Source: Sporothrix humicola
Taxonomy: Eukaryota; Ascomycota; Sordariomycetes; Ophiostomatales; Ophiostomataceae
Direction: 5' to 3'
Assembly: GCA_021396245.1 (NCBI GenBank)
Contig: WNYE01000121.1
Location: 27,710-91,709 of the forward strand
DNA length: 64,000 bases
Shown here: positions 1 to 11,862 of the stretch, in pieces
Layout of the letters: every line of letters begins with the position of its first letter
Numbering within the stretch: position 1 is the first letter of the stretch
Program-made: the position numbers and the translations under genes
Notes under the pieces: model-generated
Databases searched by the model: none
Told to the model about the DNA's origin: nothing
The model's input: only the letters and a program-made list of their open reading frames with translations

Positions 1-1
1 C

Positions 2-109
2 GGGCAGGCGCGGTTCTATGCGCAGCGGTCGCTGGACGTGCTGGCGGACCAGGGGTTTCTGGCCGAGGGGGACCGGCACAAGGTGGAGTTGGTCTTGCGC
101 ACATTCTAG
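2..109 (+). CDS. 3' end of an unidentified gene
   Basis: The frame starting at base 2 is open through 35 codons to a TAG at 107-109. It is GC-rich with C/G-ending codons, unlike the T-rich sequence that follows. The visible C-terminus (QRSLDVLADQGF, then KVELVLRTF) looks like a soluble helical protein end. I do not recognise the family from 35 residues. The gene enters from the left edge and only its last exon is present. Confidence 0.55.
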   Translation, partial: GQARFYAQRSLDVLADQGFLAEGDRHKVELVLRTF

Positions 110-1526
110 CGGAAGCCAGCGCAGCTGGACAGCGAGCCCGAAGGGCGAGGACACAAGAGGACTCAAAGTCTATTTTTGTCTTTTTGTCTCGCTTGGACAT
201 CGGCTAATGTCGACTTTTTTTTCCCTCTCTCTTTCTTGCACCCAGCCAAGACGCGGAAATCTGGGGTGCATCAGGATGAAAGAGACGAAGAGACGATGGA
301 GGAGGATGTGCCGAAGAGGGATTCGGTGGTGTGTGATTGTGAGTGTTGAGAATATTGAGAGTGTGTGCCCAAGAGTGGAATAATATTTTCTGTGTGTCAT
401 GGGAGAAGCTGACTGTCCAATCGCCGTCGACGTATTAAACGACACCTCTTGCATCTGGTGTTATTCGACTTGGTGATCATTTGGGTAAACCGGCAGAGTT
501 GTCGACTGCCAAGGTGAGGGCAGGCAGGCGAAGAAAGAGACGATGCAAATAAAGTAGAGCACTCTGAATTTAACCTTGTTTTTTGTCCTTGTCCTAAGAG
601 CAGTCTTGTCGGACGTTTTACCCGGGCCAATCCGCGAGCCTGTTTTGGCTTTCCTTTTCACTCTACTCCATTTTAAGGTTGTTTCTTTTCTCCACACTAT
701 GGTTATTTCCCCGTGTTTTCATTTCGTTTCCTTCGTCTGGTCCATTCTGTTGTTTGCAGATTTTCACATTTGCCGTTCTAGACTGCCACACAGGACGACA
801 AAGACAGAAACAGAAACAGAGACACACTATGGCCTCAACCCAAATTACCGCCTCCGCTTTTTTTCTGTTTTCTCTTCATACTCTAATAAGCATATTGATG
901 AAGCGAGCCAGCCGAGGCGGCGACCTCTCTATATTGATTGTTTATTCGATGTCTGTCTGTCGAAAAGTCTTGACGGGGATACCGGCTGTAGACGAGACGA
1001 GAAAACAACACATGATGGCGTGTAGGCCTTGACGAGTGCAACGCTCATTTGAAGCAAAAGTATCTCCAGAGTCGGCAGTTCTTGAAAGGCTATTTTTGAC
1101 AGTCGCTTGGCTGGATACTATATCTCGAGAGTGTATAGAATACCCGAGTATCCATACACGAATATCCATCGCCATATTGCTGTCCAACCGGGGTTAGGTG
1201 ATTTCAAACGGGGAGGAGGAGCAAGGGAGGAAAAGAGAGATAAAAAAAGTGAAGGGATCGGATGACAGCAAGTAGAAGCGAGGCACCCTCTTTTCTCGTC
1301 GGCATGCTTGGATCCTTAGACTCTTGGACGTATATATGTAGCCAAGACCTGGCGTGAGTGTCGAGTGTTTCTATTTTTTCTTCCCCTTCCTCTGTTCCTT
1401 CTTTTGTTCTCTCTCTTCCTCCTTCCCCTTCCCATGAGCCTCCAGGTATAAATACAATACTGTACCACTCTCTTGGGTTACTGCATACGATTGGGACCAT
1501 CTGCCTGCTACGCACCCGCACTCATC
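110..1526. promoter_or_regulatory. Intergenic and dioxygenase promoter
   Basis: No coding pattern is visible on either strand; short open frames have random composition. A TATA box (TATAAATA) lies at 1447-1454, 73 bases ahead of the dioxygenase ATG. It is preceded by a long C/T-rich tract at about 1370-1445, typical of strong filamentous fungal promoters. Confidence 0.5.
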
Positions 1527-2780
1527 ATGCTGTCCACATCCCTCTTGCTGCTCTTGCAGCTCGCCGCCTCGGCCTGGGCCCATCCGCACCCGGCCGGCAC
1601 CGGCCAGGAAGGCGAGTACCACGAAGAGCACGTCCCCCAGCCGCTGGAGCGCCGCAACCTCGACCACTGCGACGCCGAGTTCAACCACCCCGAGTTCCTG
1701 GGCAAGACGGTGGAGATTCACGGCGCCGAGTATGCGAGACTCCGGCGCGCTTTGGGGTTGGAGGCGCCCGACCCCGCTGAGATGGCCGCCCAGGCCCGCA
1801 AGCGGTCCTTGGACAAGCGCAACTACATTTCCGTCTCCAAGATCGACCACAAGAGCAACAAGACGGTCACCAAGGCGACGGACCCCGTCTCGCTGTTCAG
1901 CGACGCCGGCGCGTGCATCTTGATGCCGTCCGTCGACCAGGGCCCGCTCTACGTCAAGGGCGAGCAGATCCGCAAGGATATCACAGAAGGCGAGGACGGC
2001 ATCAAGCTGACCTTGGTCATCCAGGTCGTCGACTACAAGACGTGCAAGGTCGTGCCGGACGCGTATGTCGACATCTGGAGCTCCAACTCGACCGGCGTGT
2101 ACGTCGGCGTCCAGGGCTACCCGGGCATGGGCGACCCCAACGATGCCTCCATTCTCAAGGGCACCGCTTTGAGGGGTATCCAGCCCACCGACTCGCACGG
2201 CATCGTCACGTTTGACTCGGTCATCCCGGGCCATTATACAGGCAGAGCCACCCACATCCACACGATCGTTTACCTCGGCGCGACAAAACAGCCAAACAAC
2301 ACCATCACCGGCGGCAAGGCCGCCCACGTCGGCCAGCTGTACTTTGACCAGCCCCTCCTCGAAGCCGTCGACAAGGTCCACCCCTACGAGACAAACACAA
2401 TGGTCATCATGGCCAACACGGCCGACTTTTTGTTCCAGCAGGGCGCCAACGGCGACGACCCCATTGTGCGCTATGCCTTGGTTGGTGACAAGCTCTCCGA
2501 CGGCATGATCGCCTGGATCCGCTACGGCGTCAACACCGGCAACAACCTCGCCGTCAGCCCGGCCGCCTTCATGACCCCCAACGGCGGCGTCATGAACCCC
2601 GACGGCCCCGTCGCGCAGATGAACAAGGGCGGCGGATTTGGCGGCTTCGGCGGTTTCGGTGGCGGTTTCGGTGGCGGTTTTGGTGGCGGATTCGGCGGCG
2701 GCTTCGGCGGCGGCACGGGCACCGGCAAGAAGACGGGCAAGCGGTTCCAGGCACTGCGGGCGCTGTTCGGTCGTGATTAG
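1527..2780 (+). CDS. Secreted intradiol ring-cleavage dioxygenase
   Basis: This encodes a 417-residue protein of the fungal extracellular intradiol dioxygenase type. The family uses non-haem Fe(III) and O2 to open catechol-type rings between the two hydroxyls. Residues 1-18 form a signal peptide (Leu-rich core, then ASAWA). The core spans about 100-350. Candidate iron ligands are Tyr142 (in GPLY), Tyr192 (in STGVY), His243 and His245 (in RATHIH). Several N-x-S/T sites fit secretion. From about residue 370 a Gly/Phe tail of GGFGG repeats ends in a basic stretch, which could attach to the wall. The start is the second in-frame ATG, because the first lies directly after the TATA box and would bury the signal peptide. 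Substrate cannot be read from sequence. Confidence 0.9.
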   Translation: MLSTSLLLLLQLAASAWAHPHPAGTGQEGEYHEEHVPQPLERRNLDHCDAEFNHPEFLGKTVEIHGAEYARLRRALGLEAPDPAEMAAQARKRSLDKRNYISVSKIDHKSNKTVTKATDPVSLFSDAGACILMPSVDQGPLYVKGEQIRKDITEGEDGIKLTLVIQVVDYKTCKVVPDAYVDIWSSNSTGVYVGVQGYPGMGDPNDASILKGTALRGIQPTDSHGIVTFDSVIPGHYTGRATHIHTIVYLGATKQPNNTITGGKAAHVGQLYFDQPLLEAVDKVHPYETNTMVIMANTADFLFQQGANGDDPIVRYALVGDKLSDGMIAWIRYGVNTGNNLAVSPAAFMTPNGGVMNPDGPVAQMNKGGGFGGFGGFGGGFGGGFGGGFGGGFGGGTGTGKKTGKRFQALRALFGRD

Positions 2781-5700
2781 GTGATGGGAGAAGAGAAGGA
2801 GAGAAGGCGAGAAGGGAAGGAAGGGAGTAACGTAGCCAAGTACATGTACAAGTACCAGTATTGCATTGATCAACTCAAGCTATGAATCAAAACATATGAC
2901 CATTAACTTAGTAGTTCTGCAAACTTACAGTGTGAGCTTAACCTCTGCAACGTGTTTCTCATGCGTCCCGTTTTGGCTCTCTTGCCTCATGGGGTTTCCC
3001 CATTCCTGAGAAACTGACGTGTGACTGAAAGACACCGTGTGCCGTGATCCCGTCTGTCCGTGTATTGATCGTGGAGAGTTCGAAAATACCAATAAAAATA
3101 ATACGATCGAACAGGGCGTAAAAGAACATCTTACCGTCGTAAAGATAAGTACGTCGTAAAGAAAACACCGTGCTCCGTAGTCACTCGTGACAAAGCAAGC
3201 GCTCCCAATTTATTCTGCACCGTCCACCTTCGGCCCGATGGGCATCCACATCCTGGTCCGCAGGCCCAATTACTAACAATTGTTCCTAAGTCGTCCGGTG
3301 ACCCACGCTTTCTATTTCCATTTTCTTACTACCAGCATAAAGGCTGAAGACACGTTCTCTTTTTTTTTTTCTTTTTTCGTCCGCCGTCAAGCTTTCGCCC
3401 AGGCGTGCCCAGACTGCCCAGCCACTATGCCCTGCAAGACTCGACCCAAGCTTTTGCCCAGACTTTGCGACAGGCCTCGCCTTGTCAACAACCACAGGGG
3501 CGGCGCCTGCTCGGGGCGATCTGGAGCTGGCCGTCTTACATATGGCCGAGAACTGTGCATACAAAATGTAATGGCGGCCGTATTGCTGTCAATGTCCCGA
3601 CAAGAGGCCGCATCTCGAATGGTGCGCCGAAGTCACGATGCGTGGGCATTTCATTTCATTTTTTTCATGAATTGCTTCTACTGTCTGAAAGATGGACATT
3701 TTTACTCCTTTCCTTCAATGCTGGGCAATTGAAAGCGAGTGATCCGTTTTGCGCTGAAGACTGAGGACTTAGGACAGAGAGGCCGCGTGCGCCTCCCCAC
3801 AATGAAGCCGAAAAACTTGCAAAGAATCGTAGTGATCGGAGCCCCGGGAACAATCTGCACATATTTCCGGTGCAGAGCATCACAAACGGTCGGTAGACAC
3901 GACCAAAACTTTGGAGGAAAAGTAGACAAATGAACAAAATAGAAATGAAAACAAAGAAAGAAAAAAAGACACGGAAAGACCCTAGAGAGTGAAATGGCAG
4001 AGCATGAGAAGCTTCAACTCCAAATACGCGGAACAATGTCATTGCATTCAACACAGCACAGAGTCGCATTGTATTTCGTCCACACGCCTTGAAAGGCGCT
4101 CTTGAGAATTGAACTCCTCTTGGCGGACTTTTTGTCCTTTCTTAATCATTTGTTTGAATTCTCTTTTTTTTTGGTTCCCTTCCCCTCACACCCCGTACAT
4201 ATATTCGTTCTCCATGAATCACAATGACGAACCCCAATCGGGGAACTCGATTTGTGGACCGCAGCCCGCCCGTCCTGAGCTACTGGAACATCGGCACACG
4301 CATGGCCCTCTCGGCCGTTTTTTTTTTCTTCCCGCTACTCTGACGCCGCATCCAATCCCACGTTGCCATTGTCCTTTTTATATCTTTCGAGACCCCCACA
4401 CACACTCTGCCGGCGTGCAGGAGAACCCGATGCCCGGAAACTGCAAACTCCCATGGGCAAGGTATCGTGCGCGACACGAGTCGCGTCAAAGAGGAAGGAA
4501 AGAAGAACAATCGAAATAAAGATGTGCAAGAATGTAGACATTTCAATGGACGATTTTGTCGGAAATTTGAAGGCATCCAACTCTGCGACAGGGTCGCCTG
4601 CCACGCAATGACCTCGTGGCGATGGAGAATAAATTGGCATGAGACAGCGTTGGATCTTTTAACATGTCTTTTTCTTTTTCTTCTTTTCGTTTTTTCGCCC
4701 TTCTCTAAAACTGCTTTTCTTTCCTTGTCCTGTTTTCTTCCGTTTTCTTTTCAATCGTGTTTTATCGTGGTCGTTCTGTTCTGCAATCGGCTATCGGCCG
4801 CGATCCTCTTCGGACTTATTTTTCGTTTTCGGCCCGTTTCTTGGCTTGCTTGGCTGCGCAACGTCTGGACTTCGCTCTCGCTCTCGACCGTATCACTTGA
4901 GCTCCAACTGTGTTTGCACAATCCGGAGTAAGATAACGCCGGGATGAAGGGCACTTGCTGTGTTTTGTACAATTTGTGCAGCCGTATTACTTCCGTGAGG
5001 TCTACAACCTCACAATCAGTCAAAATGAGTAGTCTTTTGACCGTATATCCGGTGCAAACTGACGTGGGTGGCTTGCCTAAGAAGACAACTAGAAGAAGTC
5101 GAACAAGGCTTTTCGAACGGAAGAGCGGCATGGGAAGGGTATGCAAAACCCACTGCACGACAAGACCCGTGGCAGTCCCGCCGACACTAACTACCAAGCG
5201 CCGCGTAGCCCGTAGCCCACCGCACTCCATTGCGCTCCAAACTTTGGCCTAGGATTGGTCTACTCCCGCCGAAAAAATGGCCTTGGGTTCGGGTCTGCAC
5301 GACTTTTGTAAGTGTTTTGTGCACAACAACTGGACCAGCGACTTACACGAATGCGCTGGGGACGCCCGTCATAAGAGGGTGTAATTGTTTAGCAGTGCCA
5401 AACGGTCAAGAGCAGAAAGTTTGAGCATTAAGAACTCATAAACAAACGCCCAAAACATCAAAAGATGTGGCAGAATAGAACTGCTAGGGACGATCATACT
5501 CACAGAAGCCAGGGCCACTGTCTAACAACATGAATGCATCAGACCCGAGCAGGCCATAGGTGCAGCTGTTCTGGGCTTATCATTGACGATCATCAGTGCT
5601 GTGTTATTCCCAGGACAAAGTGTCGATAGAGCGTCCTCAGGCCCAGACATTTTCATGCCTTCACCCACTTGGAAGAGGGATTGCCGTGGCACGGCATGCT

Positions 5701-6850
5701 GCCTTCTACCATGTACTCTTTTGACAGTTATCAGACAGCACCCAGTCTCCTCGCCAGTCAGCATTAGCTCTTCTTCCACATCAACACAAGCATACCCTGC
5801 CCATCAATCCACTGTGGCATTAGCTGCACCCATCCAAGGACGCCACATCCGCGGACCACGATCCGGCGCCGCCATCGTCTAGTCATTTGTCTCTTGCCTA
5901 CCCCTTCCTACCCTCCCGTCTCTCATCGTGTGCCACTAGGCCTGACCGGCCGCGGCCATACTTCGGTTGGCCCACCAGGGACGCAGTGGTGTCCGGCCTT
6001 ATTCAAAGAGAAGAGGCTGTCTGTTGGTTGTATTGATGCTCCACTCACCACGAGGTTGTCCTCCTCCAATACACCATTGGTCAGTGTCATTTATCAGGCT
6101 GTTCTCTCAAAGAACCCCTGATGTCCCAGGACCGTGGATGCAAACAAGAGGGTAGCCACACGACGTGACTGGCCGATGCTCGCAAGCCTTGACCAGAACG
6201 ACATGTAATATGCAAAGGTAGGCGCACGAAAGGCCTTTCGTTTCTGCACCAGCCCGTTACTCGTATGGATACGAGCACCAACACACCATATGACTGGGGC
6301 CCATCCTGATCCATCTTTCTGTCGGCGACACTGCGGAGGGACCCCGGCGATGAGTTGCCAGAACTAGACCCCTCGTGGGATGGGGATGGATGTGGATGGA
6401 CGCAGATGGAGTCGAGGAGAGTCTGAGGAGAAATGAGGAGCCGTCCAACATGAGATGGGGAGACATTGGGGACGAATGACACGGAGAACATGAGGGGTTC
6501 CCCAGCTGGGGAAGAGGCGAGACGAGACGTGACACGACATGTGGACTGTGGACAAGGCCCGACTCGCGTGACAGAAGTTTTTTTCTCTTTTCTCTGTCTC
6601 CAGAAGTCTGGCCGGGCATGGGAGCAAGCGCAGCGCAGAGTCACGGTCCTGCCGTAGCGTGCCAATCCTGTCGTCTAATCGTCGTTGTCGACTCTTCTTG
6701 AGATAAAAGTCGAGCATCCCCATCCCGACGATCTTTTCGTCTCTTTTTTCTCTCCATCCGCACTCGACATCGACCTCGACATCAAACAACACAGGTGTTG
6801 ACATCCTCCTTCATATCACACCATCTACCTGCTTCGCCAACACCATCGAA
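2781..6850. other. Long gene-free stretch
   Basis: About 4 kb without a supportable gene on either strand. Open frames here have no domain-like pattern and are cut by frequent stops. The sequence holds T-rich runs (3360-3376, 4155-4170, 4317-4328) and CT-rich tracts. The last 200 bases, with a CT-rich leader running to the ATG, are the probable transporter promoter. I saw no tRNA or rRNA. Confidence 0.4.
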
Positions 6851-8906
6851 ATGGGCCAGTTCACCGACAAGTCCCAGTCGGCCGTCGGCCGCTTGGGCGC
6901 CGAAAAGCCGCACGGCCTCATGGGCATGATCCGCAACCCGTACGTCTTCATGACCTGTGCCTTTGCCGCGCTAGGCTGTCTCATGTACGGCTACGACCAG
7001 GGCGTCATGTCGTCGGTGCTGGTCATGGAGTCCTTCCAGACGCGCTTCCCCGACCTGCAGGGCTCCACGATCCAGGGCTGGCTGGTGTCGGCGCTCGAGC
7101 TCGGCGCCTGGGCCGGCGCGCTGTTCAACGGCTGGCTCGCCGAGAAGATCTCGCGCAAGTACTCGATGATGGTCGCCGTCATTATTTTCACCGTGGGCAC
7201 GGGCCTGCAGTGCGGCGCCTACAAGAGCGCCGAGCTGTTTGCGGGCCGCGTCATTGGCGGCTTCGGCATTGGCATGTTTTCCATGGTCATCCCGCTGTAC
7301 CAGGCCGAGATTGCGCCGCCCGAGTTAAGAGGGTCGCTCGTGTCGCTGCAGCAGCAGTCGATCACCATCGGCACCGCCATTGCCTTTTGGCTGGACTACG
7401 GCTTCCACTTTATCGGCGGCACCTCCTGCAACCCCGAGGGCATCCCCGCCGCCCAGCAGTACGACAACGGCGTGTACAACTACACGCTCGCCGCGCACCA
7501 CCACTGCCTCGGCCAAAAGGACGTCTCGTGGCGCTTCCCCTTGGCTCTGCAGCTGCTCCCCGCCTGGATCCTGTTCTTTGGCATGTTCTTCCTTCCCTTC
7601 TCGCCCCGCTGGCTCATGACCAAGCACCGCGACGACGACTGCATCGCCGCTTTGTCCAAGCTGCGCCGCCTCGACGCCAACGACCCCGTCCTGCGCGCCG
7701 AGTACCTCGAGATCAAGGCGTCCGTCCTCTTCGACGAGGAGTCGGAGGCCGAGCTGCGCGCGTCCGGCTCGTTCCTGGGCACGTGGAAGACTCTGTTCGC
7801 GCCCAACATGTTCCGGCGCGTCATGATCGGCTGCATCATTATGATTTGTCAGCAGTTCACGGGAATCAACGCAGTATTGTTAGTGCCTTTCCTGCCCTTT
7901 CTTTCGTCGTTATTTGCGTTTTCTTTTCATTTGGAGTCGATTTGAAGCGTTTGGAGTGGTTTGCATCGAGTTGGGAAGAGAAGTCGTGATGCGATGTGGT
8001 GTTTTGGTGTAGTGGCGCTAGTGGACCCACTTTTCGCATCGCTCCTTCCTTCACTGCATCGCATCACGACCGCTCCTTCCTCTTCGGCTGCACTTCACTC
8101 GCTTTTTCCTCTTTTCGCTATTTGCATATTGCATAACACCCTTTTGAATATACAACTAACCGTCATGCAATTACAGATACTACGCTCCCCAGATTTTCGA
8201 GACCTTTGGCTTCACCGACACCACCACCGATCTCCTGGCCACCGGTGTCACGGGCATCTTCCAGATCGTCTTCACGCTGCCCGCCGTTCTCTTCCTCGAC
8301 AAGTTTGGCCGCAAGAGCTTCCTGATCGTCGGAGCCGTCGGCATGATGATTTGTCACATCATCGTCGCCGCCATTGACGGTTCCTTTGAGACGTCGTGGC
8401 CCACCCATCGCAGTGCCGGCTGGGCTTCCATTGTCTTCATCTGGCTGTTCGCCGTCAACTTTGCCTACTCGTGGGGTCCCGTCGCCTGGGTCCTGACGCA
8501 AGAGCTATTCCCGACCTCGATGCGCGCCCGCGGTGTGTCCATCGTCGCCTCCACCAACTGGATGTTCAACTTTATCATCGGCCTCACCACCAAGGACATG
8601 CTCGACTCGATGAAGTACGGCACCTACATCTTCTTTGCCGCCTTTTGTGCCATCGGCGCCCTGTTCGTGTGGTGGTACGTCCCCGAGACCAAGGACAAGA
8701 CGCTCGAGGAGCTCGACGTCTACTTTGGCGGCGACGCCTCGGGCATTGCCGCCGCCGACCGCGAGCGCATGGCGCGCATCCACGCGAGCCTGGGCATCCA
8801 GGGCGACGTTACGGACATGGACGCGTACCAGATGGGCACGGCCGACCTCAAGCCGGAGGTGGAGGGTGCGCAGAACATTGAGTCGGTGGAGGAGAAGACT
8901 GCCTAA
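6851..8906 (+). CDS. MFS sugar transporter
   Basis: Two exons, 6851-7878 and 8177-8906, join to 585 residues. Joining them restores the family segment QQFTGINAVLYYAPQIF across the junction, which fixes the splice sites. The 298-base intron is long for this genome; it has a GTTAGT donor and CTAAC branch 16 bases before the acceptor. Sugar-porter signatures are present: GYDQGVMS in TM1, RVIGGFGIG, PFSPRWL after TM6, and PETKDKTLEELD at the C-terminal cytoplasmic end. Twelve membrane helices fit the length. It is a plasma-membrane hexose or related sugar proton symporter by family; the exact sugar is not predictable. No neighbouring gene points to a catabolic cluster. Confidence 0.92.
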
Positions 8907-10114
8907 GTGTGGTGGTGGGAGAAGGGGGAAGGGGCTTTGTGGCAGGAGAGGAAGGAAGCAGGCTGGGATCACAGGTACGGAGGATACACCAGATCCTCTC
9001 GAGACCACACCGTCCCTCAAGTACATAGCCATTATGGGTGGGAACATACCATAATATCCAGTCTAATTTGTCCATAATACTTAAAATACATTCTACTTTG
9101 AGCACTACTCTTGAGATACCAACGAGCCCCCCAAAAAGACGCAAATAACGACGAAAGAAAGGGCAGGAAGGCACTAACAGAGCTGTCTTCTGACATTTAG
9201 CCTCCAGAGAACTTGAAATGCCGTAAACGTGACGTATTTTCCTAGTCGATTTCCTCATTTGAGGCGGTATCCTTGAGAAGTCTATCATATAACCCATACA
9301 GCTTCCGTTTCCCTTGGCAGGATATGCGGTCCAAGCACAAGCATCTGCCAGAGCCAAGACTCATTCAAAAGTCTCCGTGATGTTTTCGAGCTGTGTCCTT
9401 ACCATGATCTCGTAATCAGCTCGATGTCGGCGACTTTTTTGCTTCTTTTTGCTTCTTTTTGTCAAAAACACAGTCAAACATTGTCGTCAATACGGCCGCC
9501 GTGAACACCGACCTGCCGATGCCCCGCTAAAAACAAGGCCAAGACATGTCGTCGAGAAATTTCAGCCTTGTCTGTGTCTGAGACTCTGAGGGTGGATGTC
9601 TGGGGCTAGTCCGAGAAGAGTAATTTCGGTTTGTTGGCGATAAATCCGATTCCGTGGAACCCACACTTAACTCCAGCACGAATTCCCTTTTTGGTACTTA
9701 CAGTGATGTGTAAGTGGGCTTTAGTGGATGAATGCACTGAAGAGCGCTGAAGCTCGCTAAACAACGCTAAACGACAGTGAACATCACGACGATGGTCGAC
9801 CAAGAATACGCAGAAAAACAGTGTAAAAATGCTGTAAAATACGCAAAAATACCCTTGCCTCTCTGAAACCGCTATTTGGAAACTGTTTGTTCTACTGATA
9901 GATCTGCAAACTTTCTGGCCAGCTTTTGAATATAAAAGGAGGCGTCTTCCACGCCCAGAAAGCATCTTGGATATCGTCTCACCAGCATCTGGAATCATAT
10001 TCAAGCGTCTGACATCACATCAACCGCCTCCGCTACTACTTAACACTGCGCCCTCACATCACTTTATTTGAACTTCTTACTCTACGTACACATATACACA
10101 TCCCAATCTTCACC
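8907..10114. promoter_or_regulatory. Intergenic with SDR promoter
   Basis: No gene is visible. A TATA box (TATAAAAGG) at 9931-9939 lies about 180 bases before the dehydrogenase ATG. A T-rich direct repeat containing TTGCTTCTTTT sits at 9438-9463. Confidence 0.45.
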
Positions 10115-10915
10115 ATGTCCAAGATTGTCGTCATCACGGGTGCCAACACGGGCATTGGCTACGAAACCGTCAAGGCCTTGTTGCAAACCGACCAGACCAC
10201 GCCCTACCGCGTGTTCTTGGGCTGCCGCTCCCTCGAAAAGGGCGAGGCGGCGCGCAAGCAGGTTTTGGAAGAGGTCCCGGGCACCAAGAGCACCGTCGAC
10301 CTGCTGCAGGTCGATGTGGCCAGCGACGACTCCATCCAGGCCGCCTTTGATGCCGTGTCCGCCCAGGTCGACCACATTGACGCCCTCGTCAACAACGCCG
10401 GCCACGCCCTCGACTTTGCTCTGGCTTCGGGCACCATGAGCCGCCGCGACATCTGGAACCAGGACTTTGACATTAACGTGTCGGGCACCGACGTCATGAC
10501 GCACACGTTTGCCCCTCTCCTGATCAAGTCCAAGGAGCCCCGCCTCCTGTTTCTGACGAGCGGCCTGTCGTCCCAGGAAAACATGCGCACCGCCTACTAT
10601 GCCGGCCCCGCGCCGTCGGCGGTTGGCTGGCCCAAGACGTACTTTGGCAGCCCGTTTATGTACCGCGCGACCAAGTGCGCGCTCAACATGATGATGATCA
10701 GCTGGCACTATGTGCTGCTGCCCGACGGCGTCAAGACATTTTCCGTCTCGCCGGGCTTTTTGGCCACCGGCCTCGGCGGCGCCCGCGAAAAGCTCCTGGC
10801 CATGGGCGCGGGGCACCCGTCGCTGGGTGGGCAGCTGATCCAGAAGGTGGTGGCCGGCGAGCGGGACGCCGATGTGGGTCGGGTTGTGAATGCCGCCGGC
10901 ATTCAGCCGTTCTAA
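10115..10915 (+). CDS. Short-chain dehydrogenase/reductase
   Basis: A 266-residue classical-type SDR in one exon. The Rossmann nucleotide-binding motif TGANTGIG is at residues 8-15. NNAG is at 93-96, a serine-rich catalytic strand (LFLTSGLSS) is near 146-153, and the catalytic YRATK is at 183-187. The layout resembles the protochlorophyllide-reductase-like or retinol-dehydrogenase-like fungal SDRs, which reduce carbonyls or oxidise alcohols with NADP(H). Arg38 after the second strand suggests NADP preference. There is no signal peptide, so it is probably cytosolic. The substrate is unknown. Confidence 0.9.
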   Translation: MSKIVVITGANTGIGYETVKALLQTDQTTPYRVFLGCRSLEKGEAARKQVLEEVPGTKSTVDLLQVDVASDDSIQAAFDAVSAQVDHIDALVNNAGHALDFALASGTMSRRDIWNQDFDINVSGTDVMTHTFAPLLIKSKEPRLLFLTSGLSSQENMRTAYYAGPAPSAVGWPKTYFGSPFMYRATKCALNMMMISWHYVLLPDGVKTFSVSPGFLATGLGGAREKLLAMGAGHPSLGGQLIQKVVAGERDADVGRVVNAAGIQPF

Positions 10916-11040
10916 GCATGCGTAGCAGGCAGATAAAGTGGTGGGGGTACACACAGGAATGAACTCGGGAAATAATAGGAACTTTATTTAGATATATCTA
11001 CAATAACAAAAGTCTACCTCTCTGCCTCGCTGCATGGTAC

Positions 11041-11862
11041 TCATCTTCCACAGTTCTTGTTGGTGCACACAGTCAGCTCGTGAATGTAGCGAATCTTGCC
11101 CCCCTCGATCCGGTACAGATTCGTGCTCGGCGTCCCATTGGGCTTGGCCTTGTCGATGAACGGGAAGCTGTTGAAAATGTCGACCGCCCCATACATGGGG
11201 TCCATAATGTACCGCCGCTTGTCCACCTTGAACGGCTGCGGGAACTGCGGCATCTTGCACGTGTTGCCCGTCTTGCCGGTAGCGGAGCCGCCCTCGATGC
11301 GCGAGCATGTGCTGCCAAAGGGCGGCGACACGGTCCCGTCGCCCCACGAGTCGAGGTACGCGTCGGCCGCCGCCTTGAGGACCGCCCGCGTGTCCTGCTT
11401 GCCGTTGGCAATTGCCGGCCACGACTCGGCCTTGTCAGCCGACAGGTGGCCGGCGGCATTGAACGCCCAGTCGCCAGGGTGGGTCACGACGGAGTCGATC
11501 TCAGTGATTTCGGGGGTGGTCCCTCCTTGAGCAATGTAGATCCTCGCCAAGACCACGTAGGGCGTCTTGTTGGAGGCGGCATTAAACTCGATAAAGGCGC
11601 CGCATGCTTCGACGTCCAAGAACGTGCGGTTGAAGTCGATGGAGATGGGGCTGGCAAGAATACCTTTCGAGATGTCGAGCGGGGCATCGTTCTCAATGTA
11701 GGAAAAGTTGCTGGCTGCAATGTTGGCCGGGGCCTTTCCAGCGATGGCGCCTGCCAGGTAGGCCGAGGCAGCGGCAGCGAGCACGTCGCGGGAACAGTCA
11801 GCGGCGACCGCTGTGTGGACGGCTAGGCCGGCCAGAGCAAGAAGGGAAGACGCGTGGACCAT
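11041..11862 (-). CDS. Secreted DUF8021/SnoaL-like protein
   Basis: A 273-residue protein starting at MVHASSLLALAG. The first ~20 residues form a clear signal peptide ending in VAADC. The mature part begins with a Cys and a helix (LAAAASAYLAGAIAG) and contains the two-copy SnoaL-type layout. The second copy begins AVLKAAADAYLDSWGDG. It has paired cysteines and the end CTNKNCGR. This matches the fungal secreted proteins annotated DUF8021 as I remember them; the name is from memory, not a search. An upstream ATG at 11911-11913 in frame would add 17 residues that block the signal peptide, so it was not used. A minus-strand TATA box lies at about 12021-12030. The family's function is unknown. Confidence 0.75.
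   Translation of the reverse strand: MVHASSLLALAGLAVHTAVAADCSRDVLAAAASAYLAGAIAGKAPANIAASNFSYIENDAPLDISKGILASPISIDFNRTFLDVEACGAFIEFNAASNKTPYVVLARIYIAQGGTTPEITEIDSVVTHPGDWAFNAAGHLSADKAESWPAIANGKQDTRAVLKAAADAYLDSWGDGTVSPPFGSTCSRIEGGSATGKTGNTCKMPQFPQPFKVDKRRYIMDPMYGAVDIFNSFPFIDKAKPNGTPSTNLYRIEGGKIRYIHELTVCTNKNCGR

Noticed and set aside
1371..2873. 500-codon minus-strand frame opposite the dioxygenase
   Set aside because: It is the antisense shadow of a GC-rich gene; Val/Asp/Gly-rich composition without any domain.
4335..5252. Several 75-160 codon frames in the 2781-6850 gap
   Set aside because: Overlapping frames on both strands with no shared motif, biased only by T- and C-rich tracts.
7210..7989. 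Arg-rich frame overlapping the sugar transporter
   Set aside because: Out-of-frame shadow of the transporter exon.
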